DNA of 64,000 nt from Azospirillum endophyticum (GCF_016595245.1 NZ_JAENHM010000051.1:1-64000), one strand, 5' to 3'. Positions 24,969 through 33,942 are shown, counted from the first letter of the stretch. A program made the numbers and translations. The notes: generated by a model from the letters alone, not told the origin.

Positions 24969-25002
24969 TCCCGGGATGGGAGAGGGCGCTTGTCGGCCCC
25001 CC

Positions 25003-26094
25003 TCATTCGTCCGGCAGCATGTTCTTCGGCAGGTTCTCGCGGAAGATCACTTCCGCTCTCGGGCTTTCAACGCCCTGCATCGCCGGGCGGCCGGCGCGCA
25101 GGTTGGTGAAGATGCCGACGCAGGCCGACAGGGTGTTGCGCGGATCCTGGGTGATCACCGCGTCCAGCGCCCCGTCGATCAGCAGGCCCCTGGTCTCGTT
25201 GGTCAGGCCGTGGCCGATGAAGACCATCTCGCGTTCGCGCCGCGTCTCCTTCAGCGCGCGGGCCACCCCCTCCGCCCCGCCGCCGATGTTGTAGACCCCG
25301 GCAAGGTCGGGATGCAGGCCCAGCAGCATGCGGGTCTGGCGGTAGCTCTTCCCCTCGTCGTCATGGCCTTCGCGCAGGCCGACCACCTCGATGTCGGGGG
25401 CGGTCTCCTTCAGGACATGGAGGAAGCCCATCTCGCGGTCCTCGTGGGCGCGGTAGCTGAGGCTGCCGGCGATCATCGCCACCTTGGCCGGGCGGTGTTT
25501 CAAAAAGCGCGCGATCAGGTAGCCGGCGGTGCGGCCGGCCGCGCGGTTGTCCAGCCCGACATAACCAGCGCGCCGGCAGTTCAGGATGTCGGAGATCAGC
25601 GTCACGCTCGGCACGTTGCGCTCGGCCAGCGCGTCCACCGCCTCGCGCACCGCCGGATGCTCCAGCGCCATGAAGGCGACGCCGTCGGCGCGGCGGCCGT
25701 GCTGGAACAGGCTGCGTGCCAGCAAATCCGGATTGAAGCTCTTGATGAACTCGACCTGCGCCTTGACCCCGTGCGGGGCGAGCGAGGCTTCCGCGCGCCG
25801 GATCATCTCGCCCAGTCCGGTCAGAAAGCGGTTGTTGCCGGCAGGCAGCAGGAAGGACAGCCGCATCGGCTTCTGCCCGGCCGCGGCATAGAGGTCGCTG
25901 TCGGGCAAATAATCCAGCTCGGCGGCGGCCTTCAGCACCCGCTGCACGGTGGCGGCGCGCACCCCCGGCCGGTTGTTCAGCACGCGGTCGACCGTGGCGG
26001 TGGACACGCCCGCCGCCTGGGCGATGTCGGCCACCCGCGGCAGGCCGCGGACAGCTGCGCCGGCTTCCGGATCATCTTTCACAGAAACCATCAA
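25003..26094 (-). CDS. LacI-family transcriptional regulator
   Basis: A 363-residue repressor. The helix-turn-helix VADIAQAAGVSTATVDRVLN lies near residues 21-40, followed by the hinge, then a periplasmic-binding-type sensor (MRLSFLLPAGNNRFLTGL, YVGLDNRAAGRTAGYLIARF, FIGHGLTNETRGLL). The sensor resembles the subgroup with sugar or sugar-acid ligands. The gene is divergent from the TRAP transporter genes, 139 bases away, which are its likely targets, together with the downstream RuBisCO-like protein and kinase. Confidence 0.88.
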   Translation of the reverse strand: MMVSVKDDPEAGAAVRGLPRVADIAQAAGVSTATVDRVLNNRPGVRAATVQRVLKAAAELDYLPDSDLYAAAGQKPMRLSFLLPAGNNRFLTGLGEMIRRAEASLAPHGVKAQVEFIKSFNPDLLARSLFQHGRRADGVAFMALEHPAVREAVDALAERNVPSVTLISDILNCRRAGYVGLDNRAAGRTAGYLIARFLKHRPAKVAMIAGSLSYRAHEDREMGFLHVLKETAPDIEVVGLREGHDDEGKSYRQTRMLLGLHPDLAGVYNIGGGAEGVARALKETRREREMVFIGHGLTNETRGLLIDGALDAVITQDPRNTLSACVGIFTNLRAGRPAMQGVESPRAEVIFRENLPKNMLPDE

Positions 26095-26113
26095 AAACCA
26101 TCATCTTTGTCGT

Positions 26114-26143
26114 TTGACACTTGTCGGCGCTGGACATACCGTC
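26114..26143 (+). promoter_or_regulatory. possible promoter/operator in the divergent LacI-TRAP region
   Basis: TTGACA at 26114-26119 is followed after about 17 bases by a weak -10 (ATACCG). The inverted repeat GACA/TGTC at 26116-26125 overlaps it and may be a regulator contact. The assignment rests on position and loose matches. Confidence 0.3.
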
Positions 26144-26233
26144 CATCCAACAATCATCAATTGACATCAGATCACATCAGAAACGCAAGGCCGGAAACAG
26201 CAACGTCGGCCGGAACACATGGGAGGTTTTTCG

Positions 26234-27262
26234 ATGACCAGTCTGACCCGCCGCACGATGCTGAAGGCCATCGCAACCGCGCCGGCGATCGGGGCGGCCG
26301 GCGCCGTCATCGGCATGCCGCACATCGCGCGTGCCGCCGAGTTCGATCTGAAATACGGCAACAACCTGCCGCTGAGCCATCCGCTGAACGTCCGCGCCAA
26401 CGAGGCGGCGGAGCGGATCGCCAAGGAATCCAACGGCAAGGTCCAGGTCAAGATCTTCCCGAACAACCAGCTAGGCGGCGACACCGACATGCTGTCCCAG
26501 GTGCGCAGCGGCGGCCTGACCTTCTTCACGCCGTCGGCGCTGGTGATCGCCACGCTGGTCCCGGTCGCCGCGATCAACGCGGTCGGCTTCGCCTTCTCCG
26601 ACTACGACCAGGTCTGGAAGGCGATGGACGGCAAGCTGGGCGCCCATGTCCGCGAGGCGATCTCCAAGGTCGGGCTCTATGCCTTCGACAAGATGTGGGA
26701 CAACGGCTTCCGCCAGATGACCAGCGGCGACAAGCCGATCACTTCGGCCGCCGACATGGGCGGGCTGAAGATCCGCGTGCCGGTCAGCCCGCTCAGCATC
26801 GCCATGTTCAAGGGTCTCGGCGCCTCGCCGACCAGCCTGCAGTTCAGCGAGGTCTATTCGTCGCTGCAGACCCGCATCGTCGACGCGCAGGAGAACCCGC
26901 TGCCGATCATCCAGGTCGCCAAGCTGTTCGAGGTGCAGAAATACTGCTCGCTGTCGAACCACATCTGGGACGGCTTCTGGTTCATCGCCAACGGCCGCGC
27001 CTGGAAGGGCCTGCCGGCGGACCTGCAGACCATCGTCGCCAACGCCATCAACGACGCCGGCGTGGCGCAGCGCGGCGACATCAAGGCGCTGAACCAGTCG
27101 GTCAAGGCCGACCTGGAATCGAAGGGGCTGACCTTCAACCAGCCGGCGCCCGACAGCTTCCGCGCCAAGCTGCGCGACAGCGGCTTCTACGGCGAATGGA
27201 AGGGCCGTTTCGGCGACGAGGCCTGGGGCCTGCTGGAAGAGGCGGTCGGCAAGCTCGCCTGA
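26234..27262 (+). CDS. TRAP transporter substrate-binding protein, DctP type
   Basis: A 342-residue periplasmic binding protein. The N-terminus has a twin-Arg-like LTRRTMLKAIATAPAIG segment and a probable cleavage at ARAAEF, so export through Tat is possible. DctP marks follow: GNNLPLSHPLNVRANEAAER, IFPNNQLGGDTDMLSQVRSG, GLKIRVPVS with the conserved Arg that binds a carboxylate, and DAQENPLPII. The second ATG (26234) is used because GGGAGG lies inside the first candidate's codons. It delivers a carboxylate-bearing substrate to the fused permease encoded next. Confidence 0.9.
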   Translation: MTSLTRRTMLKAIATAPAIGAAGAVIGMPHIARAAEFDLKYGNNLPLSHPLNVRANEAAERIAKESNGKVQVKIFPNNQLGGDTDMLSQVRSGGLTFFTPSALVIATLVPVAAINAVGFAFSDYDQVWKAMDGKLGAHVREAISKVGLYAFDKMWDNGFRQMTSGDKPITSAADMGGLKIRVPVSPLSIAMFKGLGASPTSLQFSEVYSSLQTRIVDAQENPLPIIQVAKLFEVQKYCSLSNHIWDGFWFIANGRAWKGLPADLQTIVANAINDAGVAQRGDIKALNQSVKADLESKGLTFNQPAPDSFRAKLRDSGFYGEWKGRFGDEAWGLLEEAVGKLA

Positions 27263-27311
27263 CCGTCGCAGCAGTCCATTCAGGTCCTCTTCCATGAAGG
27301 AACATCCCGCC

Positions 27312-29207
27312 ATGTCCCACATGTCCGAGCCGGTCCACGGCTTTGCCGAGGCTCCCGGCGCTCTGGGTGCCGGCGGAGGCTCGCTGCTGCGCAGGATCGA
27401 CCACGGTCTGTCCGTCGGGGTCGAGGCCGTGGCGGGCCTTCTGGTGCTGGTCGAGATCGTCGTCCTGCTGGCCGGCGTCACCGCCCGCTACCTGTTCCAC
27501 ACCCCGCTGGTGTGGTCGGACGAGCTGGCCTCGATCCTGTTCCTCTGGCTGTCGATGCTGGGCGCCGTGGTGGCGCTGCGCCGGGGCGAGCATATGCGGA
27601 TGACCGGGCTGGTCAGCCGCGTCGGCCCGCAGGCGCGCAGCCTGCTGGAATGCATCGCCATCACCGCCCCGATCGCCTTCCTGACGCTGGTGCTCTACCA
27701 CGCCGTCGACTACGCGATGGAGGAGCAGTTCATCACCACCCCGGCGATGGAGGTCTCCAACGCCTGGCGGGCGTCGGCCCTGCCGGTCGGGCTCGGGCTG
27801 ATGCTGGTGGCGGCGCTGTTCCGGCTGCTGCGGGTCGCCAAGCCTTTGACCGTGCTGGCGGCGGCGCTGGTGACCGGCGCCATCGTCGCCGGCTTCTGGG
27901 TTGCCGGGCCGATGCTGAAGCCGCTGGGGCAGTTGAACCTCGTCATCTTCTTCGTCGGGCTGGTCGCCGCCAACGTCTTCGCCGGCGTGCCGATCGCCTT
28001 CTCCTTCGCGCTTGCCACCTTCTCCTACCTGGCGCTGACCACCTCGACGCCGCTGCTGGTGATGGTCGGCCGGCTGGACGAGGGGATGAGCCACCTGATC
28101 CTGCTGGCAGTGCCGCTGTTCGTCTTCCTGGGCTTGCTGATCGAGATGACCGGCATGGCCCGCGCCATGATCCAGTTCCTCGCCAGCATGCTCGGCCATG
28201 TGCGCGGCGGCCTGTCCTATGTGCTGATCGGCGCCATGTATCTGGTGTCGGGCATCTCCGGCTCGAAGATCGCCGACATGGCGGCCATCGCCCCGGTGCT
28301 GTTCCCGGAGATGAAGAAGCGCGGCGCCCCTCCGGGCGATCTGGTGGCGCTCTTGTCCGCCACCGGCGCGCAGACCGAGACCATCCCGCCCAGCATCGTG
28401 CTGATCACCATCGGCTCGGTCACCGGCGTCTCCATCGCGGCGCTGTTCACCGGCGGCATGCTGCCGGGCGTGGTCCTGGGCGCCTGCCTGTGCTTCGTCG
28501 TCTGGCGGCGCTACCGGGCCGAGGATCTGAGCCATGTCGAGCGCACCCCCGGCCGCGAGATCGGACGGCTCGCCATGGTGGCGCTGCCCGCCATCCTGCT
28601 GCCCTTCGTCATCCGCGCCGCGGTGGTCGAGGGCATTGCGACGGCGACCGAGGTGTCGACCATCGGCATCGCCTATTCCACCGTCGTCGGGCTGCTGATC
28701 TACCGCCAGTTCGACTGGCGCCGGCTGAAGCCGATGCTGATCGAGACGGCGTCGCTGACCGGGGCCATCATCTTCATCGTCGGCTGCGCCACCTCGATGG
28801 CCTGGGGCCTGACCCAGTCCGGCTTCTCGTCCGACCTTGCGCGCTTCATGGCCGGCATCCCCGGCGGCGCCTACGGCTTCCTCGCCATCTCCATCGTCGC
28901 CTTCATCATCCTGGGCAGCGTCTTGGAGGGCATCCCCGCCATCGTCCTGTTCGGACCGCTGCTGTTCCCCATCGCCCGTGCGGCCGGGGTGCACGAGGTC
29001 CACTATGCGATGGTCGTCATCTTCGCCATGGGCATCGGCCTGTTCGCCCCGCCCTTCGGCGTCGGTTACTACGGCGCCTGCGCCATCAGCAAGGTCAATC
29101 CCGACGACGGCCTGAAGCACATCTGGGGCTATGTCGGCGCTCTGCTGGTCGGGCTGGTGATCGTCGCCGCCATTCCCTGGATTTCGACCGGCTTCCTGGC
29201 GCGCTGA
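27312..29207 (+). CDS. TRAP transporter fused small and large permease (DctQM)
   Basis: A 631-residue fusion. Residues 15-190 are the four-helix DctQ part (VTARYLFHTPLVWSDELASI), and residues 205 to the end the DctM part (FAGVPIAFSFALATFSYLAL, SGISGSKIADMAAIAPVLFP, IPPSIVLITIGSVTGVSIAA, GMGLFxPP-like GIGLFAPPFGVGYY). Sodium-coupled uptake of a carboxylate or sugar acid is the family role. I choose the ATG at 27312 because AAGGA lies about ten bases before it; an in-frame ATG at 27294 is also possible. It is 49 bases after the DctP gene. Confidence 0.9.
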   Translation: MSHMSEPVHGFAEAPGALGAGGGSLLRRIDHGLSVGVEAVAGLLVLVEIVVLLAGVTARYLFHTPLVWSDELASILFLWLSMLGAVVALRRGEHMRMTGLVSRVGPQARSLLECIAITAPIAFLTLVLYHAVDYAMEEQFITTPAMEVSNAWRASALPVGLGLMLVAALFRLLRVAKPLTVLAAALVTGAIVAGFWVAGPMLKPLGQLNLVIFFVGLVAANVFAGVPIAFSFALATFSYLALTTSTPLLVMVGRLDEGMSHLILLAVPLFVFLGLLIEMTGMARAMIQFLASMLGHVRGGLSYVLIGAMYLVSGISGSKIADMAAIAPVLFPEMKKRGAPPGDLVALLSATGAQTETIPPSIVLITIGSVTGVSIAALFTGGMLPGVVLGACLCFVVWRRYRAEDLSHVERTPGREIGRLAMVALPAILLPFVIRAAVVEGIATATEVSTIGIAYSTVVGLLIYRQFDWRRLKPMLIETASLTGAIIFIVGCATSMAWGLTQSGFSSDLARFMAGIPGGAYGFLAISIVAFIILGSVLEGIPAIVLFGPLLFPIARAAGVHEVHYAMVVIFAMGIGLFAPPFGVGYYGACAISKVNPDDGLKHIWGYVGALLVGLVIVAAIPWISTGFLAR

Positions 29208-29252
29208 CGCCACCGGCTCTCCTCTAATCCCCTCTTATCCGGAGTTCCTTCA

Positions 29253-29792
29253 ATGAGCCGATTCTTCGGCCAGATCCGTCAGGCTGGCTACGTCGTGCGC
29301 GATATCGAAGCCGCCATGGATTATTGGAGCCGCACGCTCGGCATCGGTCCCTGGTTCTACAACGAGCGGGTTCCGATCCGGAACTACAGCTACCGCGGCG
29401 AATCCTACGAGGTTCACAATTCGGTGGCGCTGGCCAATTCCGGTCCGCTGCAGATGGAGCTGATCCAGACCCGCAACGATGCGCCGTCGATGTACCGCGA
29501 CTTCCTCCAGGCCGGGAACACCGGGCTGCAGCATGTCGCCTACTGGACCGAGGATTACGACGCCGATCTGGAGCGTCTGCTGGCGCAGGGCTTCAAGCCG
29601 GTGATGAGCGGCGAGGTCGGCGAGAAGGGCCGCTTCATCTATTTCGACACCGAATACCATCCCGGCACGGTGATCGAGCTGTCGGAAGTCGCCGGGCCGA
29701 AGGGCAAGATGTTCGACCTGATCCGCGAGGCGTCGATGGGCTGGGACGGCAGCGACCCGGTGCGGCCCTTCCCCGATCTGAGCAAGCTGTAA
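29253..29792 (+). CDS. VOC-superfamily (glyoxalase/bleomycin-resistance fold) protein
   Basis: A 179-residue protein with the paired beta-alpha-beta-beta-beta modules of the VOC fold: IRQAGYVVRDIEAAMDYWS at the start, LQHVAYWTEDYDADLERLLA in the second half and GTVIELSEV near the end. His in LQHVAYW and Glu in VIELSE could bind metal; the first-position His of many members is Gln here (GQIRQAG). Possible roles are epimerase, isomerase or lyase on a sugar-acid intermediate, since it lies between the transporter and the RuBisCO-like gene. The reaction is not known. Confidence 0.8.
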   Translation: MSRFFGQIRQAGYVVRDIEAAMDYWSRTLGIGPWFYNERVPIRNYSYRGESYEVHNSVALANSGPLQMELIQTRNDAPSMYRDFLQAGNTGLQHVAYWTEDYDADLERLLAQGFKPVMSGEVGEKGRFIYFDTEYHPGTVIELSEVAGPKGKMFDLIREASMGWDGSDPVRPFPDLSKL

Positions 29793-29820
29793 GGGGCGTT
29801 TTGCCTCGACCGCAAGGTTA

Positions 29821-29930
29821 GACCCCCACCTATCCTCCCCCGCCGGGCGGGGGAGGGACTGCCGCCGCTCTCCCACCTAAGCACTTGGTTCCCTCCCCCG
29901 CCCAGCGGGGGAGGGTTGGGGTGGGGGCAA
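29821..29930. repeat. class B GC-rich inverted repeat (copy 1)
   Basis: Starts GACCCCCACC...CCTCCCCCGCC and ends GCGGGGGAGGGTTGGGGTGG, the two halves being inverted copies. It lies between the VOC gene and the RuBisCO-like gene. Confidence 0.75.
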
Positions 29931-29968
29931 GTCGCACCAGTACTTCACGCCATCGCAAGGCCACGCCC

Positions 29969-31249
29969 ATGCACGCCGACCGCATCGAAGCAACCTATCT
30001 GATCGAAACCCCCCTCGCCCCGGGCAAGGTGGCCGAGGTGATGGCGGGGGAGCAGTCCTGCGGCACCTTCACCCGCGTCCATGGCGAAACCGACGACCTG
30101 CGCGCCCGCGCCCGCGCCATCGTCGAATCGGTGGAGAAGCTGGACGTCGCCGAGACCCCTGCCCTGCCCAACACCTGGCTGGAGCGGCAGCGCAACCCCG
30201 GTCCCTGGCAGCGGGCGCGCGTCACCATCTCCTTCCCCACTGCCAACATCGGCGCCAATCTGCCGACGCTGGCGGCGACGGTCGCCGGCAACCTCTACGA
30301 CCTGGGCGAGGTGACGGGGCTGCGGCTGGAGTCCTTGCGCCTCCCGCAGGCCTACCGCGCGCAGTTCGACCTGCCGCGCCACGGCGTCGCCGGCACGCGG
30401 CGGCTGACCGGGGTGACGGACGGGCCGCTGGTCGGCTCGATCATCAAGCCGAATGTCGGGCTGTCGGCCGAAGAGACCGGCGAGCTGGTCGGCACGCTGT
30501 GCGCCGCCGGGCTGGACTTCATCAAGGACGACGAGATCTGCGCCGACCCGGCCGACGCGCCGCTGGCCCAGCGCATCCCGGCGGTGATGGACCGGGTGCG
30601 CCGCCACCAGGACCGCACCGGCAAGCCTGTGATGGTCGCCTTCAACATCACCGACGAGACCGACGCCATGCGCCGCCACGCCGATCTGGTGGAGCGCGAG
30701 GGCGGGTCCTGCATCATGGTCAGCCTGAACTGGTGCGGCTATTCGGCGGTGCAGACGCTGCGCCGGCACAGCGGGCTGGTGCTGCACGGCCACCGCAACG
30801 GCTTCGGCGCCTTCTCCCGCCATCCGCTGCTGGGCATCGGCTTTGACGCCTATCAGGCGCTGTGGCGGCTGGCCGGGGTGGACCACATGCATGTCCACGG
30901 GCTGAACGGCAAGTTCGCCCAGCCCGACGACGAGGTGATCGACGGGGCGCGGGCCTGTCTGGCGCCGCTGGCAGAGGATGCGCCGGATAGGAGCGACGCC
31001 GTGATGCCGGCCTTCTCCTCCGGGCAATGGGCCGGCACGGTGCCGGTCACCTGGGAGGCGGTGGGGACCGCCGATCTGATGTTCATGTCCGGCGGCGGCA
31101 TCATGGCCCACCCCGACGGACCGGCGGCCGGCGTGCTGAGCATCCGGCAGGCCTGGGACGCGGTGCGGGCCGGGCGCACGCTGGATGACGCGGCGAGGGA
31201 CCTGCCGGAGCTGCGGCGGTCGCTCGACTTCTTCGGCAAGAAGGGCTGA
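29969..31249 (+). CDS. RuBisCO-like protein, probable 3-oxo-isoapionate-4-phosphate-cleaving enzyme
   Basis: A 426-residue form IV RuBisCO-like protein. SIIKPNVGLS (Lys near residue 163) matches the KPxxG strand, and GLDFIKDDE near residue 186 keeps the carbamylated Lys with the Asp and Glu that bind magnesium. HGHRNGFGAFSRHPLLGIGF near residue 272 and MFMSGGGIMAHP near 373 correspond to later active-site strands; the loop-6 Lys of true RuBisCO is not apparent. The gene lies five bases from a DUF1537 kinase, the pairing known from oxidative D-apiose catabolism, where RLPs (OiaX/OiaT) act on 3-oxo-isoapionate 4-phosphate. That function is inferred from family and context; no apionate oxidoisomerase or lactonase gene was seen here. 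Confidence 0.8.
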   Translation: MHADRIEATYLIETPLAPGKVAEVMAGEQSCGTFTRVHGETDDLRARARAIVESVEKLDVAETPALPNTWLERQRNPGPWQRARVTISFPTANIGANLPTLAATVAGNLYDLGEVTGLRLESLRLPQAYRAQFDLPRHGVAGTRRLTGVTDGPLVGSIIKPNVGLSAEETGELVGTLCAAGLDFIKDDEICADPADAPLAQRIPAVMDRVRRHQDRTGKPVMVAFNITDETDAMRRHADLVEREGGSCIMVSLNWCGYSAVQTLRRHSGLVLHGHRNGFGAFSRHPLLGIGFDAYQALWRLAGVDHMHVHGLNGKFAQPDDEVIDGARACLAPLAEDAPDRSDAVMPAFSSGQWAGTVPVTWEAVGTADLMFMSGGGIMAHPDGPAAGVLSIRQAWDAVRAGRTLDDAARDLPELRRSLDFFGKKG

Positions 31250-31254
31250 AGGCG

Positions 31255-32550
31255 ATGGCGGCGACTCCCCGACTGGGCTGGTACGGCGACGACTTCACCG
31301 GGGCGACCGACACGCTGGCCGCCTTGGCGAAGGCCGGGCAGCGGGCGCTGCTGTTCCTCGACGTGCCGGACGTCGCCCGGTTGGGGGAAGCCGGACCACT
31401 CGATGCGGTCGGCATCGCCGGGGCGGCGCGCAGCATGGCGCCCGACGCCATGCGGGCGGAGCTGGAACCGGTCGGCCGCTTCTTCGCGGCGCTCGGCGTG
31501 GCGGTGATGCATTACAAATGCTGCTCCACCTTCGACAGCGCGCCCGGCGTCGGCAGCATCGGGGAAGCGGTGCGGACATTGGCTCCGCATTTCCGCAACC
31601 GCTTCCGCCCGGTGGTGGGCGGGCAGCCGAACATCGGGCGCTATTGCCTGTTCAGCACACTGTTCGCCGCAGCCGGCACCGGCGGCGCGGTCCATCGCAT
31701 CGACCGCCACCCGACGATGAGCGTCCATCCCGTCACCCCGATGGCGGAAGCCGACCTGCGCCGGCACCTCGCCGCACAGGGGCTGGAGGGAATGGCGGCG
31801 CTGCATTTCCCGGATTACGGGCTGGACGGCGATGTGCTGGACGGGCAGCTGGAGCGGCTTTTGGCGGACGGGCCGTCGGCGCTGCTGCTGGATGTGGCGC
31901 GTGCCGAAGATCTCGCCACCGTCGGACGGTTGATTTGGGAGCGGGCCGGGCGCGAGCCGTTGCTGGCGGTCGGGCCGAGCAGCGTGGCCCAGGCGCTGGT
32001 CGCGCATTGGAACGCCGGCTCTGCCACGGCGGATGAGGTGGCGCTGGCGGCCGCGGACTCGCCGGTGTTCCTGATGGCGGGCAGCCTGTCGCCGGTGACG
32101 CGGCGGCAGATCGAGGCGGCGGCGTCCTACACCCGCATCCAGGCCGATGCGGCGGCGCTGTGCGGCGATCCCGGCTATGCGGAAACGCTGTTGGGCGAAG
32201 TGGCGGCCTCGCTGGCGGCCGGGCGCCACACGCTGGTCTGGACGGCACCGGCCGACGCCGGAACGGCAGACACCGCCCAGGCCGGGCGGGTCGCGGCGGC
32301 GACGGCGGATTTCGTCGCGGCGATGCTGCGGCGGGTGGCTTTGCGCCGGGTCGGGATCGCCGGCGGCGACACCTCCAGCCTCGCGGTGCGAGCGCTGGGG
32401 TGCTGGGGCTTGTCCTACCGCTGCACGCTGGCGCCGGGCGTCACCGTCAGCCGCACCCATGCCGACGATCCGGCGGTCGATGGGCTGGAGCTGATGCTGA
32501 AGGGCGGGCAGATGGGCGGCGAGGATCTGTTCGAACGCTTGCTGGGGTGA
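31255..32550 (+). CDS. four-carbon acid sugar kinase family (DUF1537), OiaK-like
   Basis: A 431-residue kinase. The N-terminal domain begins LGWYGDDFTGATDTLAALA, the conserved substrate-binding segment of DUF1537 proteins; the C-terminal nucleotide-binding part has MAGSLSPVTRRQIEAA, GIAGGDTSSLAVRALG and a Gly-rich end LKGGQMGGEDLFERLL. Members phosphorylate threonate, erythronate, 3-oxo-tetronates or 3-oxo-isoapionate. Coupling to the RuBisCO-like gene five bases upstream favours 3-oxo-isoapionate kinase (OiaK) or a related 3-oxo acid kinase. Confidence 0.85.
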   Translation: MAATPRLGWYGDDFTGATDTLAALAKAGQRALLFLDVPDVARLGEAGPLDAVGIAGAARSMAPDAMRAELEPVGRFFAALGVAVMHYKCCSTFDSAPGVGSIGEAVRTLAPHFRNRFRPVVGGQPNIGRYCLFSTLFAAAGTGGAVHRIDRHPTMSVHPVTPMAEADLRRHLAAQGLEGMAALHFPDYGLDGDVLDGQLERLLADGPSALLLDVARAEDLATVGRLIWERAGREPLLAVGPSSVAQALVAHWNAGSATADEVALAAADSPVFLMAGSLSPVTRRQIEAAASYTRIQADAAALCGDPGYAETLLGEVAASLAAGRHTLVWTAPADAGTADTAQAGRVAAATADFVAAMLRRVALRRVGIAGGDTSSLAVRALGCWGLSYRCTLAPGVTVSRTHADDPAVDGLELMLKGGQMGGEDLFERLLG

Positions 32551-32552
32551 AG

Positions 32553-32710
32553 CCCTCTCCCGCCCCGGGAGAGGGAGGGGACCCACGCCGCAGGCGTGGG
32601 GAGGGTGAGGGGCGATCCGGACATGGATCCCCTTATCCTTGGATGACCCCTCACCCTTCCCAAGCTTTGCTTGGGCCCCTTCCCTCTCCCGGGGCGGGAG
32701 AGGGAGAGTT
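32553..32710. repeat. class A GC-rich inverted repeat (copy 3)
   Basis: Ends are CCCTCTCCCGCCCCGGGAGA and CTCTCCCGGGGCGGGAGAGG. Small extra palindromes are inserted in each half (CCACGCCGCAGGCGTGG; CCAAGCTTTGCTTGG). It lies between converging genes and may also end transcription. It shares GATCCGGACATGGAT-type words with copy 5. Confidence 0.75.
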
Positions 32711-32729
32711 TTAAGCGTCACATCACGGA

Positions 32730-33077
32730 TCACACCGCGGCGGTGACGACCACTTCGATCAGGATTTCCGGCTTGCCGAGATCGGCGACGCCGATGGTGG
32801 CGCGGGCCGGCAGGTCGTTGCCGTCCAGCCAGGACAGCCACGCGTCGTTCATCTCGTCCTTCAGGCCCATGTTGGTGATGAAGAGCTGAGCGGACAGCAG
32901 CTTGGTCTTGTCGCTGCCGGCCAGCGCCAGCACCTGGTCGAGCTTGCCGCAGATCTGCGTGACCTGGCCGCCCATGCCGACGCCGACGTCGTCGGCGATG
33001 ATGCCGCCGAGATAGGCCGTGCCGTTGTTGACGACGACGCGGTGCATGATCTTGGTCTTCTCGATGCGCTTGATCAC
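32730..33077 (-). CDS. RidA-family (YjgF/YER057c/UK114) protein, first copy
   Basis: A 115-residue RidA-like enamine/imine deaminase. It has the strand GTAYLGGIIADD, a central CGKLDQVLALAGSDKTKLL helix, and LPARATIGVADLGKPEILIE with the Arg and Glu positions that hold the substrate in RidA. RidA proteins hydrolyse reactive enamines and imines formed by amino-acid-oxidising or PLP enzymes. It is the last gene of the opine-oxidase-type operon, 30 bases after the binding-protein gene. Confidence 0.85.
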   Translation of the reverse strand: MIKRIEKTKIMHRVVVNNGTAYLGGIIADDVGVGMGGQVTQICGKLDQVLALAGSDKTKLLSAQLFITNMGLKDEMNDAWLSWLDGNDLPARATIGVADLGKPEILIEVVVTAAV

Positions 33078-33107
33078 GGGGAACTGCTCCTTGGTTTTTG
33101 AAAGAAC

Positions 33108-33872
33108 TCAGGGGGTGATGGAGAAATCGACGTAGCGGGCGGCGATGCGGGCCAGCGTGCCGTCCTGCACGACGGCGCGGATCGCCTCGTCGAAGGACTG
33201 CTTCAGGCTTGTGTCCTCCTTGCGCAGCCCGACGCCGATGCCGGGGCCGAACACCTCGGCGTCGATCACCGGCTGGCCGACCAGCTTGACCGACTTGCCG
33301 CCGTCGCCCTTCACCCAGTCGGACGCGGTGGCACCGGTGGTGATGGCGGCGTCGATCCGCCCGGCCTTCAGGTCGGCCAGCAGGTTGGAGGCGGTGTCGT
33401 AGGTCTTCAGCGTCGCATCGCTGCCGAGATGCTTCTCGACATAGCGGGAATGGGTGGTGGAGACCTGGGCGCCGATGGTCTTGCCGCGCAGGCTGGCCGG
33501 CGAGCCGTCGATGGCGGAGCTGGCCGGCGCCACGAAATAGGCCGGCACCACCATGTAGGGGGTGGAGAAGCCGATGGCCTTCGCCCGCTCCGGCGTGATG
33601 TTCATCGTCGCCATGATGGCGTCGTACTTCTTCGCCAGCAGACCCGGAATGATGCCGTCCCAGTCCTGCGCCACGACGGTGCAGGGACGCTTCATCCGCT
33701 CGCACAAGGCGTTGGCGAGATCGACCTCCAGCCCCGCCACCTTGCCGTCGGGCTGGGTGAAGTTGAAGGGCGGATAGGCGCCTTCGGTGGCGATGCGGAT
33801 CTCCTGCGCAGCGGCGACGCCGCCGGACGCAAGCAAGAGGAGGGCGGCAACGCCCGTGACGAGGCGCTTCAT
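33108..33872 (-). CDS. periplasmic binding protein of an amino acid/opine ABC transporter
   Basis: A 254-residue SBP of the lysine-arginine-ornithine/octopine type: a signal peptide ending near VAAAQE, then IRIATEGAYPPFNFTQPDG, VDLANALCERMKRPCTVVAQ, WDGIIPGLLAKKYDAIMATM and a C-terminal IGVGLRKED. The Asp-Gly-Ile-Ile and Ala-Thr-Met-Asn stretches are the ligand pocket. No permease or ATPase of the matching polar amino-acid class lies in the window, so these would have to come from elsewhere. It lies in the oxidase operon, which suggests it captures the oxidase substrate. Confidence 0.85.
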   Translation of the reverse strand: MKRLVTGVAALLLLASGGVAAAQEIRIATEGAYPPFNFTQPDGKVAGLEVDLANALCERMKRPCTVVAQDWDGIIPGLLAKKYDAIMATMNITPERAKAIGFSTPYMVVPAYFVAPASSAIDGSPASLRGKTIGAQVSTTHSRYVEKHLGSDATLKTYDTASNLLADLKAGRIDAAITTGATASDWVKGDGGKSVKLVGQPVIDAEVFGPGIGVGLRKEDTSLKQSFDEAIRAVVQDGTLARIAARYVDFSITP

Positions 33873-33902
33873 GGCAGACTCCGGAAATGGCGAAGAAGGT
33901 TC

Positions 33903-33942
33903 AGAGTCTGTTCGGTGCTTCTGTAAGCACCGAACAGACTCT
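33903..33942. other. perfect 18-base hairpin
   Basis: AGAGTCTGTTCGGTGCTT (33903-33920) and its exact reverse complement (33925-33942) are separated by only four bases. It lies between the second RidA gene and the binding-protein gene. No T-run follows in the operon's direction, so it may be an RNA-stability or attenuation element rather than a simple terminator. Confidence 0.65.
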
